Assembly: GCF_021568855.1 (NCBI RefSeq)
Contig: NZ_JAKGUG010000002.1
Location: 248,001 to 312,000, forward strand
DNA length: 64,000 bases
Direction of reading: 5' to 3'
Source of the DNA: Dethiosulfovibrio russensis
GTDB lineage: Bacteria; Synergistota; Synergistia; Synergistales; Dethiosulfovibrionaceae
Shown here: positions 18,128 through 27,339 of the stretch, one piece after another
Numbering within the stretch: position 1 is the stretch's first letter
Layout: each line of letters begins with the position of its first letter
Made by a program: the position numbers and the translations under genes
The notes under the pieces: generated by a model
Seen by the model: the letters and a program-made list of their open reading frames with translations, nothing else
Database searches by the model: none
Told to the model about the DNA's origin: nothing

Positions 18128-19994
18128 CTCTCCGTCTCCTGACCGACAGTGCCAGAGACAGAAGCTGCAGGTCCGTAGGGGTTACCCCGGATATACGTCT
18201 GGCCTGTCCCAGTGTCTTAGGACGGATCCTCTCGAGCTTTTCCAGGCTCTCGGCCAACAGGCCCTTCATCGATCTGTAGTCGAAATCGTCAGGAATGGTC
18301 AACGCCTCCATCCTCTCGAACTTCTTCACCGATCTCTCCTGTCTCGCCACGTAACCGGCGTACTTGATCTCAACCTCCACCCTACGACGTATATGACCCT
18401 CTAGATCCTCTCCAGAGGGTATATATCGAGACAGAAAGTCGTAATCGACGCCGGGGCGTCTCAAAAGTTCCGCTCCCGTAAGAGACCTGTCCATAGGGGC
18501 CTCCCCTATGGAGGCGAGATCGGAGTTTACGTCATCCGACGGCTTTATCCTCGTGGATCCCAGTCTTTTTATCTCTCGATCCGTGTTTCGCCACCGTTCC
18601 ACCAGTATCTCCCATCTGCCGTCGTCCAGGAGGCCTAGTTTTCTACCTATGCCGGAGAGCCTTCTGTCTGCGTTGTCGTGTCTCATAAGCAGTCTGTGCT
18701 CGCAGCGGCTGGTCAACATACGATAAGGCTCCCTGGTACCTTTGGTGACAAGATCGTCTATCAGGACCCCTATATAGGCCTCGTGGCGACCCAATACTAA
18801 ATAGGGCTCTCCTCTTAGTCGTAGAACGGCGTTTATACCGGCCATAAGGCCCTGAGCAGCGGCCTCCTCGTAGCCGGAGGTGCCGTTTATCTGTCCGGCG
18901 CAGAAGAGACCCTTTATAGCCTTGGTCTCCAGCCAAGGGGTGAGCTGGGTCGGGTCCATGTAATCGTATTCAATGGCGTATCCGGCCCTCATTATCCTGG
19001 CTTCCCTGCATCCCGGGAGAGTCCTGGTCATCTCTATCTGGACGTCGTAGGGCAGGCTGGTGGAGAAGTTCTGAAGGTATGTCTCCTTGGATCCTCTGGC
19101 GACCGGCTCGAAAAATATGGTGTGACTGTCCTTATCGGGAAACTGCATCACCTTGGACTCTATGGACGGACAGTATCTAGGTCCGGTTCCAGTGATAGTG
19201 CCGGAGCTCACAGGCGACCTGTCCAGGTTTTCCGTTATTATCCTGTGAGTGTCCAGGTTGGTCTTTCCTACGCCGCAGGTTATATGGCGATATACCTCCG
19301 GTTTATCCCACAGGTCCATGGACTGAGGCTCCTCCTCGCCCTCCTGGATCTGAAGTTCGCTCCAGTCTATGGAATCCGAGTGGACCCTGGGAGTGGTGCC
19401 GGTCTTGAGCCTTCCCATGCGGAATCCCAGCTTCAAGAGGTTCTCGCCCAGTCCGTGGGCCGGAATCTGTCCCAGAGGTCCGGAGGAGAAGTTAACATTA
19501 CCTATGTGGACCCTCCCGTCCAGATATGTCCCGGTGGTCAGTATTACCGATCTGGCGTGGTATGAGAGACCGTACAGTGTCTCAACTCCCTTGACCCGGT
19601 CCCCCTCGACTATCAGACCGACCACAGTGTCCTGGTGCAATTCCAGACCGGGACAGTGTTCGAGGACTTCGCGATAGTGCCAGTGGTAGTCGTGGAGATC
19701 GCATTGGGCCCTGAGGGCTCTTACGGCAGGTCCCTTGGAGGTGTTGAGCCATCTCATCATCAAGGCGGAGCGATCCGTCGCCCTGGCCTGTTCTCCTCCA
19801 AGGGCGGATATCTCCCTGACCAGATGTCCCTTCGCCGGTCCACCTATGGAGGGATTGCAGGGCATCAGGGCTATGTTGTCCAGATACAGGTTCAAAAGAA
19901 GAGTGTCGTGACCCATTCTGGCGGCTACCAAGGCGGCCTCGCATCCGGCGTGGCCCGCTCCTACAACTATCACGTCGTATACTTTATTCGTCAT
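18114..19994 (-). CDS. mnmG: tRNA uridine-5-carboxymethylaminomethyl modification enzyme MnmG (GidA)
   Basis: FAD enzyme that with MnmE modifies the wobble uridine of tRNAs. It is 626 residues. The FAD motif GAGHAGCEAA is at residues 13-22; GSPGPLGQIPAHG-like, CPSIE.K and GTSGYEEAAAQG blocks follow, and the helical C-terminal domain is complete. The start ATG overlaps the upstream stop as ATGA, so translation is coupled. It sits close to oriC as gidA does in many bacteria. Confidence 0.96.
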   Translation of the reverse strand: MTNKVYDVIVVGAGHAGCEAALVAARMGHDTLLLNLYLDNIALMPCNPSIGGPAKGHLVREISALGGEQARATDRSALMMRWLNTSKGPAVRALRAQCDLHDYHWHYREVLEHCPGLELHQDTVVGLIVEGDRVKGVETLYGLSYHARSVILTTGTYLDGRVHIGNVNFSSGPLGQIPAHGLGENLLKLGFRMGRLKTGTTPRVHSDSIDWSELQIQEGEEEPQSMDLWDKPEVYRHITCGVGKTNLDTHRIITENLDRSPVSSGTITGTGPRYCPSIESKVMQFPDKDSHTIFFEPVARGSKETYLQNFSTSLPYDVQIEMTRTLPGCREARIMRAGYAIEYDYMDPTQLTPWLETKAIKGLFCAGQINGTSGYEEAAAQGLMAGINAVLRLRGEPYLVLGRHEAYIGVLIDDLVTKGTREPYRMLTSRCEHRLLMRHDNADRRLSGIGRKLGLLDDGRWEILVERWRNTDREIKRLGSTRIKPSDDVNSDLASIGEAPMDRSLTGAELLRRPGVDYDFLSRYIPSGEDLEGHIRRRVEVEIKYAGYVARQERSVKKFERMEALTIPDDFDYRSMKGLLAESLEKLERIRPKTLGQARRISGVTPTDLQLLSLALSVRRRRDGAA

Positions 19995-20527
19995 GGTTTG
20001 ACCGATCCGTCCTCCTCGAAGAGATAGGTCAGGGTGGTGGTGTGACCCGAGACGGATCTCCCGTCGCAAGCCAGGACTATCCTGGCTCCATCGACGGTCC
20101 AGGTCTGGGTCTCTCCTCCTCCGTGGGAGACAACCTCCCTCTCGTAGCCGTATTTAGAACGAAGTTTGAGGGTAAGATCCGAGTAGTTGCCCAACATGGA
20201 GCCTCCGACGTCCCCGCTAGCAACGTCGTCTTTATTCAGGAAAGAGAAACGAAAGGTAGTCATCTTTCCTCCCTTGAAATATACCTGGACCATACAGGGC
20301 CTGCCGAAGAAATCTCCTCTGTAGAGGATCTCCCTGGCTCGACCGAAGTCGAGAGACGACTGGTCCAGAATCAGAGAACATCCCCTGTCGGACAGAGCGG
20401 ACGATACCGTATCGAAGCCCGATCCCGCCGGAATTCCCCAAACCGACTCAACGGCGCAAAGGGCCGGCGTCGCTAAAGTAAGTGTGAGTATCGTCGCTGC
20501 CAGAGCCTTTATATATCCCAATCTCAT
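19991..20527 (-). CDS. Exported protein of unknown function
   Basis: A 178-residue protein with a clear signal peptide (1-24, ending PALCA). The mature part begins with VWGIPAGSGFDTVSSALSDRG, a pattern like the small exported domains in which a short WG.P.G.S.EEV segment precedes a strand-rich fold. It lies between recF (6 bases) and mnmG (overlap of 4), so it belongs to the replication operon, but nothing shows its role. Confidence 0.68.
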   Translation of the reverse strand: MRLGYIKALAATILTLTLATPALCAVESVWGIPAGSGFDTVSSALSDRGCSLILDQSSLDFGRAREILYRGDFFGRPCMVQVYFKGGKMTTFRFSFLNKDDVASGDVGGSMLGNYSDLTLKLRSKYGYEREVVSHGGGETQTWTVDGARIVLACDGRSVSGHTTTLTYLFEEDGSVKP

Positions 20528-20533
20528 TAATTT

Positions 20534-21598
20534 TCATTCCTCCCGTCTGGTTATACGTCCTTCTCTAACGGTCCATAGGGATCCGGGCCAACGAATCAGG
20601 TCGTCCTCTGCGGTGGCTGCGAATATCTGCCATCCCGAGGAGACCAGGGTCTCGACCGTTATCTCCCTGCCGGATTGATCCAGCTCCGAGGCCACCTCGT
20701 CCAGCAAAAGGATAGGGGACCGCCGCAGCTTTCTCTCCACCGCCCATCCCGCCGCCATCACCATCGCAAGGGATGTCCGTCTTCTCTGGCCTCTGCTGAA
20801 CCTGGAGGATGCCTCCATCCCGGATGCGTCTATGGTCAGATCGTCCCTGTGAGGTCCCACCAGAGGCCGTCCCGATCCGATCTCGGCCCGTCTTCTGGAC
20901 CGGACTCCCTCGATGTATCCTATGGGATTATTCCCGGCGAGGCCGATTCCCCCTCTGGAAAGGGCCAGCTCTATCGGTCCCGGAAGGAGGTCGGAGAAGC
21001 TCTCCAGTCCCATCGTCACGGCCAGGGATGCCTTTTCCCTGCAGGTCCATATCCACTCCGCCATAGGAGCCATTACCGAGTCGATAAGCTCGGTGCTTCT
21101 TCCCTCGGACAGAAGGGCCCTCTTGTGTCTTACCGCCCGTCTGTACTCGGTCAGTTTCAGTGCGTAGATCGGGTAGAGAAGGGCGCAGAGGACATCTAAA
21201 AACCGCCTCCTGACCGACGGTCCTCCTTCGATGAGGGCCAGATCTCCTGGCAGAAAGGCCAGAGCTGGAACCCTGAACCTTATTGAGGCGCAGTTGCTTC
21301 TCTTTCCGTCGCATTTCATGGCACATCGAGACGTGACCGAGGATTGAACCAGAACATCCTCCTCGCCTTCGAAGGTCCCCTCCAGGAATCCTCTGGACTC
21401 GTCCGAGTCCCAGTTCAGAAGAGGCGATTTCCTTAGAGACTTGAACGGTCCCCATCCTGTGAGTATGTGAAGGCTCTCGAGAATATTGGTCTTGCCCGCT
21501 CCGTTTGGACCTATCAGAAGGTTTAGCTTTCTATCCCACTTTATCCTTCCGGTCTCAAGATTTCTGAAGTTTCTGGTTCCGCTTTCGGAGAAAAACAC
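20534..21598 (-). CDS. recF: DNA replication and repair protein RecF
   Basis: SMC-like ATPase that loads RecA at gaps. Walker A GPNGAGKTN is at residues 30-38; the ABC-like signature (SRGQRRR) and LLLDEVASELD Walker B follow near 265-310. At 354 residues it is of usual length. It follows dnaN by 6 bases. Confidence 0.95.
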   Translation of the reverse strand: MFFSESGTRNFRNLETGRIKWDRKLNLLIGPNGAGKTNILESLHILTGWGPFKSLRKSPLLNWDSDESRGFLEGTFEGEEDVLVQSSVTSRCAMKCDGKRSNCASIRFRVPALAFLPGDLALIEGGPSVRRRFLDVLCALLYPIYALKLTEYRRAVRHKRALLSEGRSTELIDSVMAPMAEWIWTCREKASLAVTMGLESFSDLLPGPIELALSRGGIGLAGNNPIGYIEGVRSRRRAEIGSGRPLVGPHRDDLTIDASGMEASSRFSRGQRRRTSLAMVMAAGWAVERKLRRSPILLLDEVASELDQSGREITVETLVSSGWQIFAATAEDDLIRWPGSLWTVREGRITRREE

Positions 21599-21604
21599 GA
21601 TGTC

Positions 21605-22765
21605 CTATAGGTCGTCTCCGCCGTCGTCCAGACCGTCCAGATCGGCGCTCTTGAGTTTTATGGGCATAAGCATGTAGAGAAAATCGCTTTCGTTGGGCCT
21701 GAGCATCATCATCTGTCCCTCCTGGCCGTTGAAGGAAAGGGAGACCTTGTCGCCGTGAAAAGCCTTCAGTCCGTCTATTAGGAACCCTACGTTGAAGGCT
21801 ACCTTGAGGGACTCGCCCTTTATTATTCCGTCCACTATCTCGGTGGCCTCGCCTATCTCGGGAGCCCTTCCGGATAGTTTCAGGTCTCCTCCTGGAGAGA
21901 GTATCAGTACCACCATCCGGCTATGGTCCCTGACCACCACGTCGACCCTCTCCAGGGCCGATATGAACTGAGACCTATCCACGTCGAGTGTCGTGGTCGT
22001 GTTAGGACTCAGTATCCTCTCGTAGTTGGGAAAGGACGAATCCACCCTTCTCACCGAGAAATCCAGAGAGTCCATATGGAAATAGCCGAGAGCTCCGTCT
22101 ACCGATACGTTCACCTGAAGGTCCTCACCGAGTCCGGAGAGTATCCTCAGAAACTCTCTTACCGATGCCAGAGGCAGCAACATGTCCTGTTCCGGGCTTT
22201 CCTTGTCTACATAGGCCTTGGAAAGAGAGAGTCTTCTGCCGTCGGTGGATACGCAGTGACATTCGCCGGATTTGACCTGAAGAAGCTCCGCTCCCAGGTA
22301 TTTGGGGAATTCCTCTCCCATGCTTCCAGCTATTCCTCCTTCGTCAAGGATCCTATGAAGTTCGTCTTTCGCCAAAATGCAGAAAGGAGACGTTCCCTCC
22401 GGAGAGGGAAGGGGAGGAAAGTCGTCGGCCGGGTAGGTGGTGAAACGATATCTGTTTCTACCGGAGAGAAGGATTCCCGTACCTCCCTCCGCTACCTCTA
22501 CCGTAAATATGGAGGTAGGAGCTTTCTTGAAAAGCTCTCCAACTACCTTTACGGGAAGGACCGCTTTTCCCGGTTCGTCTACAGTTATTCCCTCTGATTT
22601 AACCTTGACGGAGGTTTTTAGATCGGTTGCCTGTAGAGTTACATTTCCGTTTTCAGCCGTACAGAGTATTCCGGATAACACGCTTAGGGTGCTCTTCTGT
22701 GCAGCGACCCTTTCCGCTATGTTCCAGCTCTTCATGAAGGCGGTTTTATCTATAGTGAGCTTCAT
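21605..22765 (-). CDS. dnaN: DNA polymerase III beta sliding clamp
   Basis: The 386-residue processivity clamp, with three repeated clamp folds. The opening MKLTIDKTAFMKSW and the C-terminal YMLMPIK are typical; here a short acidic tail follows (DLDGLDDGGDDL), longer than in E. coli, where the protein ends at PMRL. It is transcribed in the same direction as dnaA, but a DnaA-box cluster separates the two. Confidence 0.96.
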   Translation of the reverse strand: MKLTIDKTAFMKSWNIAERVAAQKSTLSVLSGILCTAENGNVTLQATDLKTSVKVKSEGITVDEPGKAVLPVKVVGELFKKAPTSIFTVEVAEGGTGILLSGRNRYRFTTYPADDFPPLPSPEGTSPFCILAKDELHRILDEGGIAGSMGEEFPKYLGAELLQVKSGECHCVSTDGRRLSLSKAYVDKESPEQDMLLPLASVREFLRILSGLGEDLQVNVSVDGALGYFHMDSLDFSVRRVDSSFPNYERILSPNTTTTLDVDRSQFISALERVDVVVRDHSRMVVLILSPGGDLKLSGRAPEIGEATEIVDGIIKGESLKVAFNVGFLIDGLKAFHGDKVSLSFNGQEGQMMMLRPNESDFLYMLMPIKLKSADLDGLDDGGDDL

Positions 22766-22881
22766 CGTGGATAGTCCTCCCTCTGTGTTCTTCTATGGTC
22801 TTTATTATTTAGTTATAAGCAGTCGTCGTAGTATGGGCTGTGTATATGTGGATATCCCTCCTGATCCCTTGCAGCTGTGAG

Positions 22882-23024
22882 TTATCCACCGTGGATAAGT
22901 ATGTGTCGGACCGGAGGATCGTTATTCACACTATCCACAAGAATTTTGTGAATAAGTGAAAAGGCATAGTTATCCACATCGAGACCCTCGGTGATTTCAC
23001 AGCTTAGACTCAACGTTATCCACA
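22882..23024. promoter_or_regulatory. DnaA-box cluster between dnaA and dnaN
   Basis: Boxes seen: TTATCCACC 22882 and, overlapping in opposite sense, TTATCCACG at 22890-22898; TTATTCACA 22922; CTATCCACA 22931; TTATTCACA reversed at 22947-22955; TTATCCACA 22970; and TTATCCACA 23016, within the dnaA 3' end. This fills the dnaN-dnaA gap (22766-22996), which has no gene. Confidence 0.85.
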
Positions 23025-24319
23025 ATTCCTTTCACCCTGGCATTGTCCAGAAGAAGCTGTTCTATCTTCTTCTGAGCGTGGAGAACCGTAGTATGGTCCT
23101 TTTTGTTGAAGGCCGATCCTATCTGCTGAAGACTGCTCTCGGTGTGTTTTCTGCATACGAACATGGCTATCTGTCTCGCCAAGGCTATCTCCGAGGTCCT
23201 CTTGCTGCTGGTGAGATCCTCCACGGTGAAGGAGCATTCCTCCGCCACTATCTGCTGTATGAGGTTTATGCTCACCGGACCCTTGGAGGTGTGTCTCACT
23301 ATGTCCTTGAGCCATTCCGAGGTGTTTTCCACCGTGACGGGCTCGCTGTTGAGCTCCGCACAGGCTATAACCCTGTTGAGGGCCCCCTCCAGCTCCCTTA
23401 TGTTGCTCGGTACGTTCTGGGCCAGGTAGTTTATGACGTCCTCCGGCATGGGGTAGTTCCTGAACTCGGCCTTCTTGGTAAGTATGGCTATTCTGGTCTC
23501 GTAGTCAGGCGACTGAATGTCCGTCACCAATCCCCATTCGAAACGGCTGACCAATCTGTCCTCGATGGATTTTATGTCCTTGGGAGGCCTGTCCGAGCTC
23601 AGAACGATCTGTTTCTTTCCGTCGTGGAGGCTGTTGAAGGTGTGGAAAAACTCCTCCTGGGTGCTTTCCTTTCCGGCGAGAAACTGTATATCGTCTATCA
23701 GCAGGAGGTCCATGGTCCTGTATCTGGCCCTGAACTCGGCAGTTCTGTTGTTCTTTATGCTCGTTATGAGCTCGTTGGTGAACTTCTCCGAGCTGACGTA
23801 GCCTACCTTGAGATTTCTGTCGTTTTGAAGGGCATGGTGCCCTATAGCGTGCATAAGATGGGTCTTACCCAGTCCCACCCCTCCCCATATGAACAGGGGG
23901 TTGTAGGCGGCTCCAGGGCTCTCGGCCACGGCCAGACTAGCGGCGTGGGCCAGCCTGTTGGATTTGCCCACGACGAAGGAGGAAAATAGGTAGTTCGGGT
24001 TAAGTCCGCTCACCTTTCCCTGGGATTCGGGCTTTATGGTCCTCTCCGCTCTCTCCTGTTCCTTTCTGTTATCTCCGGTCCCGACGTTCAGCTTCAGGCC
24101 CTTTCCGTAACCTAGATCCTTCATGGTGTCTTCCAGTATTTTCTGGAAACGGTTCTGGATCTGCACCTTTATAAAATCGTTGGCCACGTCCAGTAAAATA
24201 ACCTCGTCCTCCATGGATAGGGGAACGCAGGTCTTCAGCCACACGTCTACCGTTCCGTCCGGAAGTTTAGGCGTAGATGCCGCCACGATGTCTTGCCATA
24301 GTTTTTCCACGTCTTTCAC
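22997..24319 (-). CDS. dnaA: Chromosomal replication initiator DnaA
   Basis: AAA+ initiator. Domain I is at the N-terminus (DVEKLWQDIV), a linker follows, then AAA+ with Walker A GGVGLGKTHL and Walker B LLIDDIQF, and domain IV with the box-binding signature IALARQIAMFVCRKHTESS..IG..F...DHTTV. I chose the GTG at 24319 (AGAGG seven bases upstream, 440 residues). An upstream GTG at 24367 is in frame but lies in a DnaA box and lacks a ribosome site. Confidence 0.96.
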   Translation of the reverse strand: MKDVEKLWQDIVAASTPKLPDGTVDVWLKTCVPLSMEDEVILLDVANDFIKVQIQNRFQKILEDTMKDLGYGKGLKLNVGTGDNRKEQERAERTIKPESQGKVSGLNPNYLFSSFVVGKSNRLAHAASLAVAESPGAAYNPLFIWGGVGLGKTHLMHAIGHHALQNDRNLKVGYVSSEKFTNELITSIKNNRTAEFRARYRTMDLLLIDDIQFLAGKESTQEEFFHTFNSLHDGKKQIVLSSDRPPKDIKSIEDRLVSRFEWGLVTDIQSPDYETRIAILTKKAEFRNYPMPEDVINYLAQNVPSNIRELEGALNRVIACAELNSEPVTVENTSEWLKDIVRHTSKGPVSINLIQQIVAEECSFTVEDLTSSKRTSEIALARQIAMFVCRKHTESSLQQIGSAFNKKDHTTVLHAQKKIEQLLLDNARVKGIVDNVESKL

Positions 24320-24359
24320 AAAATTCACCTCTGAAGGGTCATATTTTCGTCCACAAAAG

Positions 24360-24661
24360 TTATCCACATATCCACAGTTATCCTACAACAGCCTGTGAAA
24401 AAAGAGAAGTGGCTGTTTCAGTGACGTTACAGATTGTGGATAGTTATCCACTCAATTTGACCAATCCTCCAGATCCACATTCCATGGGGCTCCGCAGGTT
24501 ATCCACAGGTTGTCCACTTTAGTGGATAACCTGTGACGGTGAATCCAGGGGACAAGCACCCTATGATACAACAGGACCGGACTTTCATGTGTATAGTGGA
24601 TGGCCTAGAAAATCTCTTTACAGGTGCTCTTTTTTGTGAATAATATATAGTAATACTTATT
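24360..24661. other. Likely replication origin oriC (dnaA upstream region)
   Basis: The gap between dnaA and the divergent cysteine desulfurase gene holds TTATCCACA 24360, ATATCCACA 24368, a reversed CTATCCACA at 24435-24443 directly beside TTATCCACT 24444, TTATCCACA 24499, a reversed TTATCCACT at 24521-24529, and reversed TTATTCACA at 24635. An AT-rich tract (24630-24662, with ATAATATATAGTAATACTTA) is a good unwinding element. With the cluster beyond dnaA this is a bipartite origin layout. Confidence 0.85.
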
Positions 24662-24679
24662 ATGAGAAGAGGTATCGTT

Positions 24680-25840
24680 ATGTCCGTATATGTGAATAAC
24701 GCGGCTACAAGTTGGCCGAAACCGGAATGCGTTCCCAGGGCCGTTTTTGATTTTATGACAGGCAGAGGGGCTAACCTGGCCAGAGGGGCTGCGGCGAAGA
24801 GGGATGTGGATACACTGGATATGGTCATGGAGTGCAGAGAGGCCTTGGCGGATCTGTTTTGTGGATATCGTGACTGCGATCCCAGATACGTCACCTTCAC
24901 CTCCAACGTAACCGAATCGTTGAACGTCGTCCTGAAGGGATATCTGCGTCCGGGGATGACCGTGGCCACTACTTCGATGGAGCATAACGCGGTGATCCGT
25001 CCTCTCAGGGCCCTGGAAAAAAAAGGTGTTAATTTGGATATAATTAAATGTGATGATCGAGGAAGACTGGATCCAAGGTCTCTGGAACTGTTGATTGAAA
25101 GCAAGACCATAGATATGGTGGTTATAGCTCATGGAAGCAATTTATGTGGGGTTATCCAGGACGTTAAGTCGGTGGGGAAAATATGCAAAGATAAAGGCGT
25201 TCCCTTCGTCCTCGATACGGCCCAGACCGCTGGAGTTATCCACATATCGGCGTCCGATCTGGGTCTTGCCGCCCTGTGTTTCACCGGCCATAAGGGACTG
25301 ATGGGACCTCAGGGAATAGGTGGCATAGTCTGGGAACCCTCCTTCGCAGAAAAATGTTCTCCCTTCGTGGAGGGAGGTACCGGAAGCTTTTCCGACGAGG
25401 AGTACCAACCAACGAGGATGCCCGATAAATTCGAGGCGGGAACCCCAAACCTACCTGCCATAGCCGGGCTTCTGGCCGCCGCTAGGTGGATAGAGGAGAC
25501 GGGAATCGAGACTATCCACAGCAGGGAGAAGGAGCTCGGAGAGAGGCTTCTCAAGGGACTTGTCCACATGAAGGGAATAGAGTTTCACGGTCCTTCCGAT
25601 ATGGAAAACAGGCTTCCTGTGTTCGCAGTCAACTTCGATTGTGTGGACAACGGTACCCTGGCGGGAGAGCTGGCAGATCTGGGGATAGAGACAAGACCTG
25701 GGCTCCACTGCGCTCCTCTCGCCCATAAGACATTGGGGAGTTTTCCACAGGGAGCCCTGAGGTTGAGCGTCGGCTATTTCAACACCGAGGAGGATGTGGA
25801 TTCCACCCTGAACCAGCTGAGCCGACTGGTGGATAGATGA
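24680..25840 (+). CDS. Cysteine desulfurase-like PLP aminotransferase (class V)
   Basis: Fold-I class V enzyme of 386 residues. The PLP lysine lies in TGHKGLMGPQG, and the active-loop cysteine in RPGLHCAPLAH fits the desulfurase subfamily related to TIGR01977 rather than IscS. It probably provides sulfur from cysteine. The ATG at 24680 has AGAGG upstream; a start at 24662 lacks a site. The gene carries several DnaA-box-like sequences. Confidence 0.85.
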   Translation: MSVYVNNAATSWPKPECVPRAVFDFMTGRGANLARGAAAKRDVDTLDMVMECREALADLFCGYRDCDPRYVTFTSNVTESLNVVLKGYLRPGMTVATTSMEHNAVIRPLRALEKKGVNLDIIKCDDRGRLDPRSLELLIESKTIDMVVIAHGSNLCGVIQDVKSVGKICKDKGVPFVLDTAQTAGVIHISASDLGLAALCFTGHKGLMGPQGIGGIVWEPSFAEKCSPFVEGGTGSFSDEEYQPTRMPDKFEAGTPNLPAIAGLLAAARWIEETGIETIHSREKELGERLLKGLVHMKGIEFHGPSDMENRLPVFAVNFDCVDNGTLAGELADLGIETRPGLHCAPLAHKTLGSFPQGALRLSVGYFNTEEDVDSTLNQLSRLVDR

Positions 25841-25865
25841 GTGAGGTATAGGCGATTATGACGGT

Positions 25866-25896
25866 AAACCCGGTGGATATCCACCGGGTTTGCTTT
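25866..25896 (+). terminator. Terminator after the cysteine desulfurase gene
   Basis: A perfect 26-base inverted repeat (25866-25891) followed by GCTTTTT. Confidence 0.75.
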
Positions 25897-25971
25897 TTCC
25901 TCACTCCTACTATAAAGTGACATACGTTGTGCGAGAGGTTGTTCTATAAAACGTTTGTCTTGGAGGCCGTC

Positions 25972-27339
25972 ATGAAAGTAGTGATAGTAGGAGCCGGAAA
26001 CGTAGGCTATTCCATAGCGAGAAGCCTATCGCTGGAGGGGCACGACATAGTGGTCGTGGAAAGAGATCTCGAGGTCGGATCCAAGGTGGAGAACGAGCTG
26101 GACGTGTCGGTGGTTATAGGCAACGGATCCCGTCCGCCTGTGTTGGAACAGGCTGGTATAAAGTCGGGATGCGACGTAGATTTTATCGTGGCCTGCACCG
26201 ACAGGGACGAGGTAAATATAATGGCCTGCTGGGTGGGCAAGAGATGCGGTGTCAAAAGGGTCATCTCCAGGGCCAGAGGGATGGAGTATACCGATACACC
26301 TCAGTGGGCCACTTTCCTCGGCATAGATGTCATGAACTCTCCGGAAAGGTCCGTCGCCAGGGACATAGACGATCTTCTGGCGGTCAGCGCCGCGGTGCAC
26401 GCCACGGAGTTGTTCGACGGAAAGGCCGGGTCCTATGCCTTCAGGGTCGGATCCGACTCTCCCATAGTTGGAATGACCCTAAGCGAAGTGGGGCAGGAAT
26501 ACCCCAATCTGTCGGCGGTGATGGTTTACGTCGAGAGGGGAAACAAGGGATTCGTACCCTCCGGTGACTGGGTGGCAATGGAGGGTGATCTGTGTTTCAT
26601 GGTCTCCTTCAAGGACAGGGTATTTCACCTCCAGGAGCTGTTTCATCCCTCCAGCGGCAAAGGCCTTCGCAGGGTGATGATAGTAGGCGGAGGAAAACTT
26701 GGAGCTCATCTGGCCAGGAGGCTGGTCAGGAGATATCCCGGCATAGACGTAAAGATACTGGACAAGAACAGGGAGAAATGCGACAAGCTGGCCGGGGAGA
26801 TGCCCAGGGTGACGGTCCTTTTCGGAGACGGAACGGACGAGAGACTGCTTCTCCACGAGGGGATAGAGGATATCGACGGATTCGTCGCCACCACCGACTC
26901 GGACGAGCTCAACATGATACTGACCGTTCTGGCCGACAGGATGAAGGCCAGAAAGACCGTGGCGGTGGTCCACAAGGAACTCTACTCAAGGTTGGCCGAG
27001 GATATGCCTATCGACTCGGTGGTGAATCCCAACGAATCGCTGGCTTCCTTGATACTCCGTCACGTAAGATATCCGGAGACGGCGGGATCTTTGTCCCTTA
27101 TAGATAGAATAGGGGCGGAGATGCTGGAGGTTACCATTCCGAAGGACAGCCCAGTGGTGGGTAAAAAGCTCATGGACGTAGGGCTTCCAAAGGGAGTTCT
27201 CTTCGCCATGGTCAACCGGAAGGGAAATATCATACTTCCCAGAGGGGACATGGTCATAAAAGGAGAGGATACCGTATCCATCTTTGCCACAGGAGACCTT
27301 CTGCCCAGGGCTCTCAGGATTCTGGGGATACAGAAATGA
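25972..27339 (+). CDS. trkA: Trk potassium uptake regulator TrkA
   Basis: Cytoplasmic NAD-binding ring protein that gates TrkH. 455 residues with two RCK units: the first Rossmann motif is VGAGNVGYSIA (4-14), the second VGGGKLGAHLARRL (about 232-245), each followed by an RCK_C lobe. The ATG at 25972 has GGAGG six bases upstream. Its stop overlaps trkH in ATGA. Confidence 0.95.
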   Translation: MKVVIVGAGNVGYSIARSLSLEGHDIVVVERDLEVGSKVENELDVSVVIGNGSRPPVLEQAGIKSGCDVDFIVACTDRDEVNIMACWVGKRCGVKRVISRARGMEYTDTPQWATFLGIDVMNSPERSVARDIDDLLAVSAAVHATELFDGKAGSYAFRVGSDSPIVGMTLSEVGQEYPNLSAVMVYVERGNKGFVPSGDWVAMEGDLCFMVSFKDRVFHLQELFHPSSGKGLRRVMIVGGGKLGAHLARRLVRRYPGIDVKILDKNREKCDKLAGEMPRVTVLFGDGTDERLLLHEGIEDIDGFVATTDSDELNMILTVLADRMKARKTVAVVHKELYSRLAEDMPIDSVVNPNESLASLILRHVRYPETAGSLSLIDRIGAEMLEVTIPKDSPVVGKKLMDVGLPKGVLFAMVNRKGNIILPRGDMVIKGEDTVSIFATGDLLPRALRILGIQK

